Source: Acetobacter pasteurianus subsp. pasteurianus LMG 1262 = NBRC 106471
Lineage (GTDB): Bacteria > Pseudomonadota > Alphaproteobacteria > Acetobacterales > Acetobacteraceae
Assembly (NCBI RefSeq): GCF_000285275.1
Contig: NZ_CADO01000006.1
Location: 1 to 64,000 of the forward strand
Reading direction: 5' to 3'
DNA: 64,000 nucleotides
Position numbers and translations under genes: made by a program. How positions within the stretch are numbered: the stretch's first letter is position 1; every line of letters starts with the position of its first letter. The notes beneath the pieces are model-generated. The model was not told where the DNA came from. It saw nothing but the letters and a program-made list of their open reading frames with translations, and made no database searches. Positions 26,310-36,723 of the stretch are shown piece by piece.

Positions 26310-27297
26310 GCTGCTTTATCCTTTTTCTATAACCCTACCCGTTGCCGCTATGGCTGCGGGGCTGGAAGCCTTATGCGGATATCCTGCACCGCTGTTTGCT
26401 GCAATAAGCCACCCTGTTGTGTGGATTGGCTTCTTGATAAACAGGCTGGAGCAGACGTTCAACCGGCCTGAATGGTCAGATACCGCACGCCGGATATCCG
26501 GTTTTTTCACGCTGTTGCTGCTTATCGGTATTCCGGTCGGGCTTACGGTATTTATACTCCATATTGGTTCTGTGTTTCTGCCTCCGGCCATCATGCTTTG
26601 TATGCAGGCTGTAGCCGCCTGTACGTTGGTGGCGCAGAAGTCCTTATGGGTGCATGTCAAAGCCGTAGCCACAGCGCTTCAACAGTCTGGATTAGAAGGT
26701 GGACGCAAAGCTGTAAGCCAAATTGTGGGGCGAGATACATCTGTGCTGGATGAAACCGGCATTGTACGTGCAGCCTTGGAAAGTCTGGCAGAAAACTTCT
26801 CCGATGGCATTGTTGCCCCTTTATTCTGGACGGCATTACTCGGTTTGCCCGGAACTGTCTTTTATAAAGCCGTCAACACGGCAGACAGCATGATCGGTCA
26901 TCTTAACCCGCGTTATGCAGCATTCGGCATGGCGGCTGCTAAAATGGATGACCTGATTAACCTGCCGGCTTCCCGCCTGGCCGCTGTGTGTATTCTGCTA
27001 TCTACCCCTCCCTCACTGTGGCGCATGATTTGGTCTACCATCTGGCGAGATGCCAAACGTCACCGTTCCCCCAATGCGGGGTGGCCAGAAACAGCTCTGG
27101 CCACCGCTCTTGGCGTAAAGTTTGGTGGCCCCCGTAATTATGCAGGAACTGTGGTTGATGATGGGTGGATTGGAGAAGGCACCACAACTGCCACCCTGCA
27201 TGATCTGGATCGCGGCCTAACCCTTTACCGCAGGGCCTGTGGTATTCTGATAGGTGGGTTGCTGCTGGCCGCTATTGGCTGCATGATAAAGGCATGA
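26308..27297 (+). CDS. cbiB: CbiB (CobD in Pseudomonas naming), adenosylcobinamide-phosphate synthase
   Basis: A 329-residue membrane enzyme that attaches aminopropanol (phosphate) to adenosylcobyric acid. The N-terminal HPVVWIGFLINRLE, the central ALESLAENFSDGIVAPLFW and NTADSMIGHLNPRYAAFG are hallmarks. ATG 26308 starts in the usual place before the first helix; the open frame upstream to 26269 would need a TTG start. No ribosome site is visible, and the region upstream is cobD coding sequence on the other strand, so the promoter must lie inside cobD. The stop overlaps bluB (ATGA). Confidence 0.92.
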   Translation: MLLYPFSITLPVAAMAAGLEALCGYPAPLFAAISHPVVWIGFLINRLEQTFNRPEWSDTARRISGFFTLLLLIGIPVGLTVFILHIGSVFLPPAIMLCMQAVAACTLVAQKSLWVHVKAVATALQQSGLEGGRKAVSQIVGRDTSVLDETGIVRAALESLAENFSDGIVAPLFWTALLGLPGTVFYKAVNTADSMIGHLNPRYAAFGMAAAKMDDLINLPASRLAAVCILLSTPPSLWRMIWSTIWRDAKRHRSPNAGWPETALATALGVKFGGPRNYAGTVVDDGWIGEGTTTATLHDLDRGLTLYRRACGILIGGLLLAAIGCMIKA

Positions 27298-27932
27298 CAG
27301 CACCTTTTTTCTCACCTTCTTTTCAGAACCAATTAGAGCAACTGTTGATATGGCGGCGGGATGTGCGACATTTTCGTACAACACCGGTGCCAACATCTGT
27401 GTTGGATGAACTGCTGGAAACGGCTTGCTTGGCCCCTTCAGTCGGATTGAGCGAACCTTGGCGCTTTGTGCTGGTAAATGATGCGAACCGCCGTGATGCC
27501 ATCCGCCAGAACTTTATGCGCAGCAATACGCAGGAACTAGAAGGACGAGAAGGAAAAGACGCGCAGCGTTATGCACGCCTAAAACTTGCCGGGCTGGATG
27601 ATGCCCCCCACCATATTGCCGTATTTTGTGAAACCAACCCCCAACAGGGGCGCGGGCTTGGCCGAGCTACCATGCCACAAACCACAACATGGTCTGCTGT
27701 TATGGCCATTCACACTTTTTGGCTGGCAGCCACGGCACGGGGCGTTGGGGTGGGATGGGTTTCCATCCTTAACCCACAGGAAGCACACGCCGCTTTAAGT
27801 GTAGAACCCAACTGGCAGTTTCTGGCCTATTTATGTGTTGGCTTTCCTGAACAGCAAGCCAACACGCCAGAGCTTGAACGCCGTGGGTGGGAAAAGCGTA
27901 ATCCTGCCAGAAGGCGCTGGATTCAACGTTAA
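27294..27932 (+). CDS. bluB: BluB, 5,6-dimethylbenzimidazole synthase
   Basis: A 212-residue nitroreductase-fold enzyme that cleaves reduced FMN with oxygen to form dimethylbenzimidazole, the lower ligand of cobalamin. The N-terminal LLIWRRDVRHFRTTPVP and LAPSVGLSEPWRFVLV are typical, as is the C-terminal VGWVSILNP. Its presence says the organism makes true cobalamin in an oxygen-dependent way and feeds CobT. It is translationally coupled to cbiB and convergent with cobQ 13 bases away. Confidence 0.92.
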   Translation: MTAPFFSPSFQNQLEQLLIWRRDVRHFRTTPVPTSVLDELLETACLAPSVGLSEPWRFVLVNDANRRDAIRQNFMRSNTQELEGREGKDAQRYARLKLAGLDDAPHHIAVFCETNPQQGRGLGRATMPQTTTWSAVMAIHTFWLAATARGVGVGWVSILNPQEAHAALSVEPNWQFLAYLCVGFPEQQANTPELERRGWEKRNPARRRWIQR

Positions 27933-27945
27933 AGTATACGCTGCT

Positions 27946-29484
27946 TTAAATACCCGCTGGCACAGCAGCCAACTGCAACAAAGCATCTAAATCAATATGC
28001 TGTTCCAGATGGTTAGCCAGCGTATCCAGTGCGTATTCTACGCTCTGATCATGGCACACAGGTAACTCTGCTCCGGCTGTATCCCATACGCCATCTGGCT
28101 GAAATGCAGTTCCACCTACACGTGCAAGCAACGCCATGCGCGCAGCCCGGTGGTTAAAAATTCCGTGCAAATAGGTGCCCCATACACGCCCATTTGCAGA
28201 AACGGCACCTTCAGGGGTATTATCCAGATAAATCAATGGGTTTTGACAATCTGATCCTATGGTCTGCCCCACATGCATTTCGTATCCAGCGACCTTACTG
28301 CCTTCTGCCGCCAGTTTTCCTTCTTTGTGCTCCAGGCTTTTATTCCGGCTTAAAACTGTATCAATTTTTAACAGCCCTAACCCTACGGTCTGTCCTGCTG
28401 CACCTTCTGTTCCATAAGGATCTGCCACAGTAGCCCCCAGCATCTGGTAGCCACCACAAATACCCATCACATAGCCACCATTGGCAACATGTTCTGCAAT
28501 CTGTTTGTCCCATTCCTGCTCTTTCAAACAAGCAAGATCAGATAACGTTGCTTTTGATCCGGGCAATATAATCAGATCACATTCTGGCAAAGGCTGACCA
28601 CGCTTAACCAGCATAAGATGCACACCGGGTTCTGCATAAAGGGGGTCCAGATCATCAAAATTCGCGATCATCGGCAAAAGAGGCACCACAATACGCAACG
28701 GAGTATTCTGATCTAATTTTGCTTTTGAATGCTTTACTGCATACGTAAGTTTTTCATCCAGATCAGCTGTATCTTCTGCTGGCAGGCTTCTCACCTCTGG
28801 CAAATCCGGCACAAGCCCTAACGGTTGCCAACCTGTACGTTCTGCAACAAACTGCATGCCATCAGTAAACAGCGTTGGATCACCCCGCATACGGTTTACA
28901 ATAAAACCTTTAATACGCTGGGCATCTTTCTCGCTTACAACAACCTGTGTGCCCACAAGGCTGGCAATAACTCCACCTCTATCTATATCTCCCACAAGCA
29001 CAACCGGAGCGTTTACAGCTTCTGCAAACCCCATATTGGCAATATCATGTGCTCGTAAATTGACTTCCGAAGCAGATCCCGCACCTTCTACCAAAACCAA
29101 GTCTGCCTGTGCGGCAAGTTTGGAAAAGCTTTGCAAAACAGACGGCATTAAAAGTGCTTTTCGGCCCTGATAATCTCGCGCTTGCACTGTTTCTTCAATG
29201 CGACCTTGCACAACAAGCTGTGCACCTGTTTCTCCTTGTGGTTTGAGCAAGACAGGGTTCATATCCACGCTAGCAGGCACACCACAGGCACGCGCCTGCA
29301 AAGCCTGAGCACGGCCAATTTCACCACCATCCCATGTTACGGCAGCATTATTGGACATATTCTGAGGCTTAAATGGCAAAACCCGTAACCCACGCCGCGT
29401 AAAAGCCCGCGCAAGACCTGCAACAAGTGTTGATTTTCCTACGCTGGACCCTGTACCCTGCACCATCAGAACGCGGGCACTCAA
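27946..29484 (-). CDS. cobQ: CobQ/CbiP, cobyric acid synthase
   Basis: A 512-residue glutamine-dependent amidotransferase that amidates four side chains of adenosylcobyrinic acid a,c-diamide. The N-terminal ATP-binding domain starts [20 protein letters not shown] and includes [14 protein letters not shown]. The C-terminal class I glutaminase domain has the nucleophile in [10 protein letters not shown] (about 343) and the His in [10 protein letters not shown]. It overlaps cobO by four bases (ATGA) and is the last gene of the minus-strand cobalamin run. Confidence 0.94.
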   Translation of the reverse strand: MSARVLMVQGTGSSVGKSTLVAGLARAFTRRGLRVLPFKPQNMSNNAAVTWDGGEIGRAQALQARACGVPASVDMNPVLLKPQGETGAQLVVQGRIEETVQARDYQGRKALLMPSVLQSFSKLAAQADLVLVEGAGSASEVNLRAHDIANMGFAEAVNAPVVLVGDIDRGGVIASLVGTQVVVSEKDAQRIKGFIVNRMRGDPTLFTDGMQFVAERTGWQPLGLVPDLPEVRSLPAEDTADLDEKLTYAVKHSKAKLDQNTPLRIVVPLLPMIANFDDLDPLYAEPGVHLMLVKRGQPLPECDLIILPGSKATLSDLACLKEQEWDKQIAEHVANGGYVMGICGGYQMLGATVADPYGTEGAAGQTVGLGLLKIDTVLSRNKSLEHKEGKLAAEGSKVAGYEMHVGQTIGSDCQNPLIYLDNTPEGAVSANGRVWGTYLHGIFNHRAARMALLARVGGTAFQPDGVWDTAGAELPVCHDQSVEYALDTLANHLEQHIDLDALLQLAAVPAGI

Positions 29485-30116
29485 AACTCTATACCTTCCT
29501 GCGCTTTGACACCTGCTTTGAAATGATGTTTCACCAATGTCATTTCTGTTACCAAATCTGCTGCTTCCAGCATGGCTTCCTTGGCATTGCGCCCTGTTAC
29601 CGCAACATGCTGGCTTTCTGGGCGAGCAGCAATATCGGCCAGAACCTGTTCCATAGGCAGGTAATCATACCTTAGTGCAATGTTTAGCTCATCCAGAATA
29701 ACCAGCCCAATATCCGGGTTTGCCAGTGCTTGCTGTGCAACGCGCCATGCACGCTGGCACGCAGCAATATCTCGCGCTTTATCCTGCGTTTCCCACGTAA
29801 AACCTTCACCCAGAGCGTGCCATTCCACCAGATCTTCAAAGCGCTCTAGCGCCCTGCGCTCCCCCGTATGCCAAGCCCCCTTGATAAACTGGATTACAAC
29901 AACACGCCGCCCATACCCGAGCATTCGCAAAGCCAGACCAAACGCTGCGGTAGATTTTCCTTTTCCGGCACCTGTATTTACAATCAACAGGCCCTTTTCC
30001 ACTGTTTTGCTGGCAACTTCTTTATCTTGCACAGCTTTGCGTTTTTGCATTTTGGTACGATGATGCTCTGCATCCTGTGCTGATGCTGGCTTTTGCGAAT
30101 CTATCATACCTGACAC
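29481..30116 (-). CDS. cobO: CobO/BtuR, corrinoid adenosyltransferase
   Basis: A 211-residue ATP:cob(I)alamin adenosyltransferase of the CobA/CobO/BtuR family, which adds the upper adenosyl ligand. The P-loop is [15 protein letters not shown] (about 48-62). [30 protein letters not shown] and [18 protein letters not shown] follow as expected. The start overlaps the end of cobC by 13 bases. An N-terminal Lys/Gln-rich tail of about 40 residues precedes the core. Confidence 0.93.
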   Translation of the reverse strand: MSGMIDSQKPASAQDAEHHRTKMQKRKAVQDKEVASKTVEKGLLIVNTGAGKGKSTAAFGLALRMLGYGRRVVVIQFIKGAWHTGERRALERFEDLVEWHALGEGFTWETQDKARDIAACQRAWRVAQQALANPDIGLVILDELNIALRYDYLPMEQVLADIAARPESQHVAVTGRNAKEAMLEAADLVTEMTLVKHHFKAGVKAQEGIEF

Positions 30117-30718
30117 GGTTCTTCCTTTTTATGATGCTTTGAAAAATCTGTTTCTGTTGAAACGCATTCGTTCTTTTCTCCCACCATAAACAGGCGTGCA
30201 AAACCCTGTGGCATGGAAGGCGCAAGAAGCTGTGGTTGGTACCCACCGGCAAAAGCGCTCAGCAGCCTTAGTGGTCCGCCATGCGACAAGACACACACAT
30301 TTTCTTCGCGCTGCCGCACTTCATGCCAGAAGCTCTGAATTCTCTGATACAGATCTTGCCCACTTTCACCTTCTGGCGGAGCAAAACCTGCTGGATTTTG
30401 GGCCCATTCATCCAGCAATGTGCGGTCTATATCCTGCCAGCGCACCCCTTCCCACTTACCAAAATTCAATTCTGCCAACCGGTGATCCACACGCAGTTCC
30501 ATACCCGCGCTTTGCGCCAAACGTTGCGCCATCTGCCAGCATCTTTGCGCGGGAGAGCTATATAACACTTGGCAGACTGCCCCTTTTGCAAGGACGGAAA
30601 GCCCAGAAACAATACTCTCCCACCCTGGGCTAAGGGCAACATCCTGCCTGCCGTAACAAATGCCCTGCGCAACCTGAACAGGAGCATGCCTTACCAGCAA
30701 CACGGGAAAAGATCGCAT
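30104..30718 (-). CDS. cobC: Histidine phosphatase, probable alpha-ribazole phosphatase CobC
   Basis: A 204-residue member of the histidine (phosphoglycerate mutase-like) phosphatase branch. The phosphorylated His is in LLVRHAPVQVAQGICYGRQD, where the family norm is RHG. Other motifs are YSSPAQRCWQMAQRLA, LNFGKWEGVRW and the second catalytic His in VLSHGGPLRLL. In cobalamin clusters this family removes phosphate from alpha-ribazole or adenosylcobalamin phosphate. About 110 bases separate it from cobB, a gap with no clear feature. It overlaps cobO. Confidence 0.87.
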   Translation of the reverse strand: MRSFPVLLVRHAPVQVAQGICYGRQDVALSPGWESIVSGLSVLAKGAVCQVLYSSPAQRCWQMAQRLAQSAGMELRVDHRLAELNFGKWEGVRWQDIDRTLLDEWAQNPAGFAPPEGESGQDLYQRIQSFWHEVRQREENVCVLSHGGPLRLLSAFAGGYQPQLLAPSMPQGFARLFMVGEKNECVSTETDFSKHHKKEEPCQV

Positions 30719-30828
30719 TTCAATATCTCCTTCTCACCGCCTGCCCCGGCTTTATCAGGACGGCAGAACACTTTGTGCATACCTTGTTATCACACAAGTT
30801 TCCGCGTTCGTTTTTGCATATGCTCTTT

Positions 30829-32190
30829 TCATAAAGAGGAAGAGTTCAAAATATTCTGATTGGAACACCGTGCCAGAACATGAAAAAATGAACCAGATAC
30901 CAACCCACGCTGGCCACCACATGTCCCAAGCGGTGCACCATCCCCCGCTGCCAGATCAGCCAGTGGTGCATCATCACCAGTTCCCGTGACTGTGGCATAA
31001 TGAAATTCGTGCCCGCGCAAGCGCGTACCTGCACAGCCCAGCACATTGTCTGCCAGTAATGTGGCTTCACGGTAGCCCAGATGCAGCTTTCGACGCGCGA
31101 AGGACGTAACGTGCCCCAACAAGCCTGCCATGGAATGTGTCTGCCCCTGCGCATCTTCTAACGCACGCCCCAAAACCATGTAGCCCCCGCATTCTCCATG
31201 CACTGGGTGGTTTAGCGCGAAATCCTGCAGGCCTTTTTTAAAACGGTCTGCTTGCGCAATCTGGCCTGCGTAAAGTTCCGGATACCCGCCGGGTAACCAA
31301 CAGGCATCGCAAGAAGCATCTGGCGCCTGATTGGCCAAGGGAGAAAATGGAACCAATTCCGCCCCCGCTTGCCGCCAGAATAAAGAAAGATGCCCATATA
31401 AAAACGAAAAAGCGGCATCATCCGCCACGGCAATACGTTGACCCGGAGGAGGAATACACGCCTTTGCCATAGATACCGGATCCACTTTCCGCTCAGCCAA
31501 AGGCGCTGCCGCTTCTAAAATGGCATCCAAATCCAGTTCACGTTCTGCCTTATCTACAAGGTCAGATAACCACCCAGCCAGATTACCGTGTTCACGTGCC
31601 TGCACCAGCCCCAAGTGCCGTTCTGGCAATACCTCACCCTTTTGGCGCATGAGGGCACCACAAACAGGCAGGTCTGCCATATCCACAGCAGAACGTGCCA
31701 AGCGCTCATGCCGTTCAGATGCAACGCGGTTTAGTACAACACCATGCACCTGCACAGCATCCGACCACCGAGCAAAACCCTGTGCAATTGGCCCGACAGA
31801 TTGCCCCTGCCCAGAAACATCCAGCACCAGCAAAACCGGAATACCAAATAAAGCTGCAATATCAGAAGGCGCACCGCGTGCACCCTCTGGGGCCATTAAT
31901 CCATCAAACAACCCCATTGCAGATTCCACCACAACCACATCTACATCTTTGGCAGCGGCATCCATAATCCCAGCCAGCAAATCTGCGGGCATGCACCAGC
32001 TATCTAAGTTAAGAGGTGGCCGATGGGTGATAGCTGCATGAAAAGCGGGATCTATATAATCGGGGCCAGTTTTAACGGCCCCAACCCGTAACCCACGGCG
32101 CTGGAACGCAGCCAGCAATGCGAGTGTAACCGTTGTTTTGCCCCCCCCAGAGCGAGGGGCCGCAACCATAATAACACGAGGCGCTTTCAT
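30829..32190 (-). CDS. cobB: CobB/CbiA, cobyrinic acid a,c-diamide synthase
   Basis: A 453-residue glutamine-dependent amidotransferase. The ATP-binding domain opens VAAPRSGGGKTTVTLALLAA and contains KTGPDYIDPAFHAAIT. The C-terminal glutaminase domain has the nucleophile in VHGECGGYMVLG (about 332). In the aerobic pathway it amidates hydrogenobyrinic acid at a and c before cobalt insertion by CobN, and that gene lies directly upstream with a four-base overlap. The last 15 residues are not conserved-looking. Confidence 0.93.
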   Translation of the reverse strand: MKAPRVIMVAAPRSGGGKTTVTLALLAAFQRRGLRVGAVKTGPDYIDPAFHAAITHRPPLNLDSWCMPADLLAGIMDAAAKDVDVVVVESAMGLFDGLMAPEGARGAPSDIAALFGIPVLLVLDVSGQGQSVGPIAQGFARWSDAVQVHGVVLNRVASERHERLARSAVDMADLPVCGALMRQKGEVLPERHLGLVQAREHGNLAGWLSDLVDKAERELDLDAILEAAAPLAERKVDPVSMAKACIPPPGQRIAVADDAAFSFLYGHLSLFWRQAGAELVPFSPLANQAPDASCDACWLPGGYPELYAGQIAQADRFKKGLQDFALNHPVHGECGGYMVLGRALEDAQGQTHSMAGLLGHVTSFARRKLHLGYREATLLADNVLGCAGTRLRGHEFHYATVTGTGDDAPLADLAAGDGAPLGTCGGQRGLVSGSFFHVLARCSNQNILNSSSL

Positions 32191-35100
32191 GCCTTGTTTT
32201 CCTCATCCAAAACACAGGCTACGCTATTTCCCCGTGGATGCCACAAGCCTCTCCGCCATGCATCGGCAAAACGCATGCGCATTGCTTCCCGTGCTGCCGG
32301 GTTTTCCTGTTTCAAGAATTCATCACACACGGCATTACCCAAGGTTTGGTCAAAAACCAGATCAAATTGTCTATCAAAGCGTTGGGGTAACGTGGCCGCA
32401 AATCCGTGCAACGCATCCAGCCCGCGCGCCATTTCTGCGGCCCCCGCGTATCCATGCTGCTGCATCCCTTTGATCCATTGTGGATTAGCCAACCGTCCGC
32501 GCACAATACGCGCCACTTCCTGCTCTGCTGTACGCAAGCGTGGCATATCAGGCCGAGATGTATCACCATGCAATACAGTTGGCGTTGCACCTAGCGTAGC
32601 CGCAGCAGCGGAAAGGCCACCTTCATGCGCAGCGATATCCGAACTTTCTAAAATATCGGTTTCTGCATTGTCCTGCACATGCAGCACAGCTTCTGCCTGA
32701 CCAACCAAATTGGAAAGTGCCTGCATATCCTGCTGGCCATCTCTCCCGCCACCATATGTCCAGGATGAACCTTCCAGCCAAGCTGTTCCGAGCTCCTGCT
32801 TGTTATCCCAAGCCCCTGTATTCAGGCGTTCCTCAACACCTGTGCCGTAATTACCAGCCGCAGCCCCAAAAATACGAGCTGTTGCACGCTTTCGGGCTTC
32901 TCCTTCCAGCCCTTTGACAGAAGCTGCTAGAGGGTTCCATTCAATCGGTTCGTTCCGTTCCGCTACAGCAGTTACGGCTTGATCAAACAGGGCAATCTGG
33001 TCTACAAAAGCATCACGAAACAGACCAGATACGCGCAGAGTTACATCCACTCTTGGCCTGTCTAGCAATGGCAAGGGAATAATCTCAAACCCACAAACAT
33101 GCCCAGTGCCTGCTGTGCGCTGCACTTCTACCCCCATAAGGCGCAAGGCAAGCGCCATATCCTCGCCGCCCGTACGTAAACTGGCAGAACCCCACATATC
33201 CATGACGATATGTGTCAGATGTTCACCCTGTTCCTGCAGATGCCTTGTCAGCAACAGTTTTTCCATCTTCTCAGCCAGCACCATGGCAGAAGGTGTGGGC
33301 AATGCACGTGGGTCCACCGTAAACAGATTGCGCCCAGTTGGCAGTACATCCACTCGCCCGCGGGTTGGTGCACCTGCTGGACCAGGTGTTACAAAACGCC
33401 CGTTCAATGCAGCTAGGAGCGCCTGAGCCTCCGCTTGCCCGCTTTGCATGATTTTACGGGCTATATCAGCAACAAATGCTGCATCTTCCTGACGCCCACA
33501 TGCCTGCGCAATAATCTGCACCAGTTTTTTGGAATGTGTGGCTGGTTTACCAAAAACATGTAGACCATCACGAATTTGCAGATCTTTTACATCGCACAAA
33601 TATGCATCAAGCCGTGCGAGTGCTTCTGCCTCATCCAGTTCTCCGGGACGCACGCCACTTTCGGCCAACATCCCTGTGCTTACGGCTTTATCCAGAATAT
33701 CAGCACGTAGCAAAGCACCCCGGCGAGGGTCCAGACCATCTGCTTCAGCATATTCATCAATCAGGCGTTCGAGTTCCTGCGCCTCTGCCGAAAGTTCAGC
33801 CTGCATAACAGGTGGTGTCATATGGCCGATAATAACAGCACCCAAACGCCGCCGTGCTGCCGCGGCTTCGCCCGGATTATTGACAATAAACGGGTAAATA
33901 ACTGGTAAATCACCCATCAGCACAGCTGGCCCGCAAGATGGAGATAACGCCACAGTCTTACCGGGCAGCCATTCCAACGTGCCATGCGTGCCTAAATGCA
34001 CCATGGCATCCAGCTTTTTCACATGCTGCAACCACAGGTAAAACGCAACATACGCATGGCATGGCGGTGTATCCGGATCATGATACAAGGCTTTACGGTC
34101 AGCCACGGCCCCTCTGTCTGGTTGTACAGCCAGAGAAATATTGCCCAACTGGATGTAACGCAGACAAAAAATGCCATCTTTTACAGTGGCATCTTGTTCG
34201 GGTTCACCCCACGCTGCAAAAACAGATTGTACAAAAACCGGATCTAAATTTGTTAAAAGCTGATGATATAGCTTTATATCAAGAACAGGCTTTAAACTGC
34301 CCCCAACAAGTGTTGCAGCAAGAGCCTTGGCATCAGGAATATCTTCTGCACCTGTATTATAGCCTGCATTCTGCAAGAGGGTGAGAATGGAAGATGTGGA
34401 TGCAAAACCATCCAACCCCACAGCATGCGCTATATGCGCTCCAGATTTTTCTAGTCCTGCTCCCGGATAATCAGACAGAACAATAGATATTTTTTTGTTT
34501 TCTTGCGGAATTTTCCGCAATTTGGCCCATGCGATTGCACGGCCCGCCACCAGTTTTATGCCCGGTTTATAGGGTTCTCTAAACGCAGGCTGTCCGGGCT
34601 GAGCATCCTTTCTGAAAGAAATTGGAAAAGTTGCAATTGTGCCATCAAGTTCTGGCAACACCACTTGCATGGCCATATCTGCCCGCGCCAGACCGCGTGG
34701 GCTTTCTGCCCACAAAGCCTGTGTGCATCCCGGCTGCAAAAGTTGCAGAATGGGTGCATTAGCCACATCCAATGGTGAAAAACCATTCTGGCTTCGTGCA
34801 GAAAAGCACGTAGCATCTAGAACCACATCAGGTTTTGCAGATTGCAGATAAAGGCTTATATCTTTAGAAACAGATGGATCTTTTAAAGATGTAACGTACA
34901 CAATATCTACGGCACAGCCACGTTGCACCAATTCTTGTGCCAAACATTCTGGCCCAGCCACATCTCCTACCAGCAAATGCGCACGATAAAGGAGTATCAC
35001 TGCCTTTATCTGTATTTGGGCTAAGGCGGCAGCAGGAGAATAAGAACGATATACACCCCATGCTGGCAATGCTTTAGGGCGCGTTCCCTTATCTTCCTGC

Positions 35101-35651
35101 ATGCCCGCAAGTACAGACATGAGCGCCAATGCAGCGCAAATGTTATCCGGCCCACCTTGCTGAAAAAAACCGTTTAACCGGGCATAATGTTCTGCGGAAA
35201 CAGTGGAAAGTTCTGCTAGCCGCACATCATCCCCAGTATGTGCTGCTTGTTGCTGCACATCAGAGCTATGGCTTTGTAACGTATCGCCAGGCAACAAAAC
35301 CAGCGGCACGCCTGTTTCACGGCTCCATGCCGCTAGTTCTTCTGCTCCATAACGCCAGTAATCCAAACCACCCAATAGCCGCACTACAACGCAGCGTGCT
35401 TTTTGCAATGTGGTCTCAATATACAGATCAATCGACATAGGGTGGCGTAACCGTGCAAGGTTTATAACCTGCAAGGTAGGAAGCAATACGCTTCCTTCAG
35501 TTTGAGCGCGCAGCAAGGCTTCTGCATGGCGCAGGGCCAGAAGATCGCTTTCCGTAAAAGAAAGAACAACAAGATCGGCAGATGGAAGATTGAGATCCTC
35601 TGCTACTTCCTGTTCATCAAGCGTCCGGTTTTCCCGCACCAAAAGATGCAT
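32187..35651 (-). CDS. cobN: CobN, large subunit of aerobic cobaltochelatase
   Basis: A 1154-residue member of the magnesium-chelatase H / CobN family, which inserts Co(II) into hydrogenobyrinic acid a,c-diamide with ATP hydrolysis by CobS and CobT partners. Typical stretches are VHLGTHGTLEWLPGKTVALS, LPVIYPFIVNNPGEAAAARR and TYGGGRDGQ. The motor subunits CobS/CobT are not in this window. The start has GGAG nine bases before it. The length is slightly below the usual 1,200-1,270 residues, and no break is seen. It overlaps cobB by four bases. Confidence 0.93.
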   Translation of the reverse strand: MHLLVRENRTLDEQEVAEDLNLPSADLVVLSFTESDLLALRHAEALLRAQTEGSVLLPTLQVINLARLRHPMSIDLYIETTLQKARCVVVRLLGGLDYWRYGAEELAAWSRETGVPLVLLPGDTLQSHSSDVQQQAAHTGDDVRLAELSTVSAEHYARLNGFFQQGGPDNICAALALMSVLAGMQEDKGTRPKALPAWGVYRSYSPAAALAQIQIKAVILLYRAHLLVGDVAGPECLAQELVQRGCAVDIVYVTSLKDPSVSKDISLYLQSAKPDVVLDATCFSARSQNGFSPLDVANAPILQLLQPGCTQALWAESPRGLARADMAMQVVLPELDGTIATFPISFRKDAQPGQPAFREPYKPGIKLVAGRAIAWAKLRKIPQENKKISIVLSDYPGAGLEKSGAHIAHAVGLDGFASTSSILTLLQNAGYNTGAEDIPDAKALAATLVGGSLKPVLDIKLYHQLLTNLDPVFVQSVFAAWGEPEQDATVKDGIFCLRYIQLGNISLAVQPDRGAVADRKALYHDPDTPPCHAYVAFYLWLQHVKKLDAMVHLGTHGTLEWLPGKTVALSPSCGPAVLMGDLPVIYPFIVNNPGEAAAARRRLGAVIIGHMTPPVMQAELSAEAQELERLIDEYAEADGLDPRRGALLRADILDKAVSTGMLAESGVRPGELDEAEALARLDAYLCDVKDLQIRDGLHVFGKPATHSKKLVQIIAQACGRQEDAAFVADIARKIMQSGQAEAQALLAALNGRFVTPGPAGAPTRGRVDVLPTGRNLFTVDPRALPTPSAMVLAEKMEKLLLTRHLQEQGEHLTHIVMDMWGSASLRTGGEDMALALRLMGVEVQRTAGTGHVCGFEIIPLPLLDRPRVDVTLRVSGLFRDAFVDQIALFDQAVTAVAERNEPIEWNPLAASVKGLEGEARKRATARIFGAAAGNYGTGVEERLNTGAWDNKQELGTAWLEGSSWTYGGGRDGQQDMQALSNLVGQAEAVLHVQDNAETDILESSDIAAHEGGLSAAAATLGATPTVLHGDTSRPDMPRLRTAEQEVARIVRGRLANPQWIKGMQQHGYAGAAEMARGLDALHGFAATLPQRFDRQFDLVFDQTLGNAVCDEFLKQENPAAREAMRMRFADAWRRGLWHPRGNSVACVLDEENKA

Positions 35652-35670
35652 AAGCTTACTCCGCCCCTAA

Positions 35671-36723
35671 TCAGGCCGTTACCAATGTGCCGCCAAGAGC
35701 CTTGGCTATGGCCGAAGCCTCCAGTCCTTTTTGCCCGATCACGACAATGCGGCCTTCCCGCCCATCGTTGGCAGAAAGAGGACGGTCAAATTCGTGCCGA
35801 AAACGCGTTCCTACACCCTGCACAGCCAAACGCATGGCCTTACCTGCCACTGCGGCAAAACCTTTCATGCGCAGCACATCATAACGGCGTGCTGTATCCT
35901 GCAAGAGCGTTAAAAACTGTTCCACACTCTGCTGCTCGGGCACACGCACCACAAAGCTTTCGAAGTCATCATGTTCGTGTTCGCCATCTTCTGCATCATG
36001 ATGAGAAGGACGAGCAGCCAGGTCTGCTTCTGCCGCAGCGCCAATACCAAGCAATATGGCGGGGTCCACCTTGCCTTCCGTGGCACGTACAATCTGCACA
36101 GGCCGCGGTGCTGTACGGCGGATTTCATCTTCAACGCGTGCGAGTGCATCTGCATCCAGCAGATCTGTCTTGTTCAACACCACAAGATCTGCGGCGTTGA
36201 TCTGATCTTCAAAAACCTCCGCCAATGGATTGTCATGATCCAGAGAAGGATCTGCCGCACGTTGCTGGGCAATAGCTTCCGGGTCATCTGCAAAACGGCC
36301 AGTGGATACTGCAGGTGCATCCACTACGGTTATCACGCCATCCACAGTCATGCGGTTACGCACCGTTGGCCAGCCAAAAGCCTTGAGCAATGGCTTGGGT
36401 AACGCCAAACCGGATGTTTCAATAACCACATGCTCAGGCGGGTCGGCCCGATCTAACAGGGCTTCCATAGTTGGCAGAAAATCATCTGCTACCGTGCAGC
36501 ACAGGCAGCCATTGGTCAGTTCGACAATATCATCTTCCTTGCAGCCTTCCACGCCACACCCGCGCAGGATTTCTCCATCAATGCCGAGAGAACCAAATTC
36601 GTTCACCACTACGGCAATGCGGTGCCCTGCTGCACGTTGAAGAAGATTGCGCAAAAGGGTTGTTTTACCTGCCCCTAAAAAACCAGTGATAATGGTTACA
36701 GGCACGCGAGATGCGATTGTCAT
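35671..36723 (-). CDS. cobW: CobW, G3E GTPase metallochaperone
   Basis: A 350-residue P-loop GTPase of the COG0523/CobW family, thought to deliver cobalt to CobN. The Walker A motif is GFLGAGKTTLLRN. The metal-binding motif is NGCLCC (about 72-77), and LNKTDLLDADAL is the G4 region. A His/Asp/Glu-rich loop (SHHDAEDGEHEHDD) is present between the GTPase and C-terminal domains. It lies 19 bases before cobN and overlaps the DUF1636 gene by four bases, so it belongs to the riboswitch-controlled operon. Confidence 0.93.
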   Translation of the reverse strand: MTIASRVPVTIITGFLGAGKTTLLRNLLQRAAGHRIAVVVNEFGSLGIDGEILRGCGVEGCKEDDIVELTNGCLCCTVADDFLPTMEALLDRADPPEHVVIETSGLALPKPLLKAFGWPTVRNRMTVDGVITVVDAPAVSTGRFADDPEAIAQQRAADPSLDHDNPLAEVFEDQINAADLVVLNKTDLLDADALARVEDEIRRTAPRPVQIVRATEGKVDPAILLGIGAAAEADLAARPSHHDAEDGEHEHDDFESFVVRVPEQQSVEQFLTLLQDTARRYDVLRMKGFAAVAGKAMRLAVQGVGTRFRHEFDRPLSANDGREGRIVVIGQKGLEASAIAKALGGTLVTA

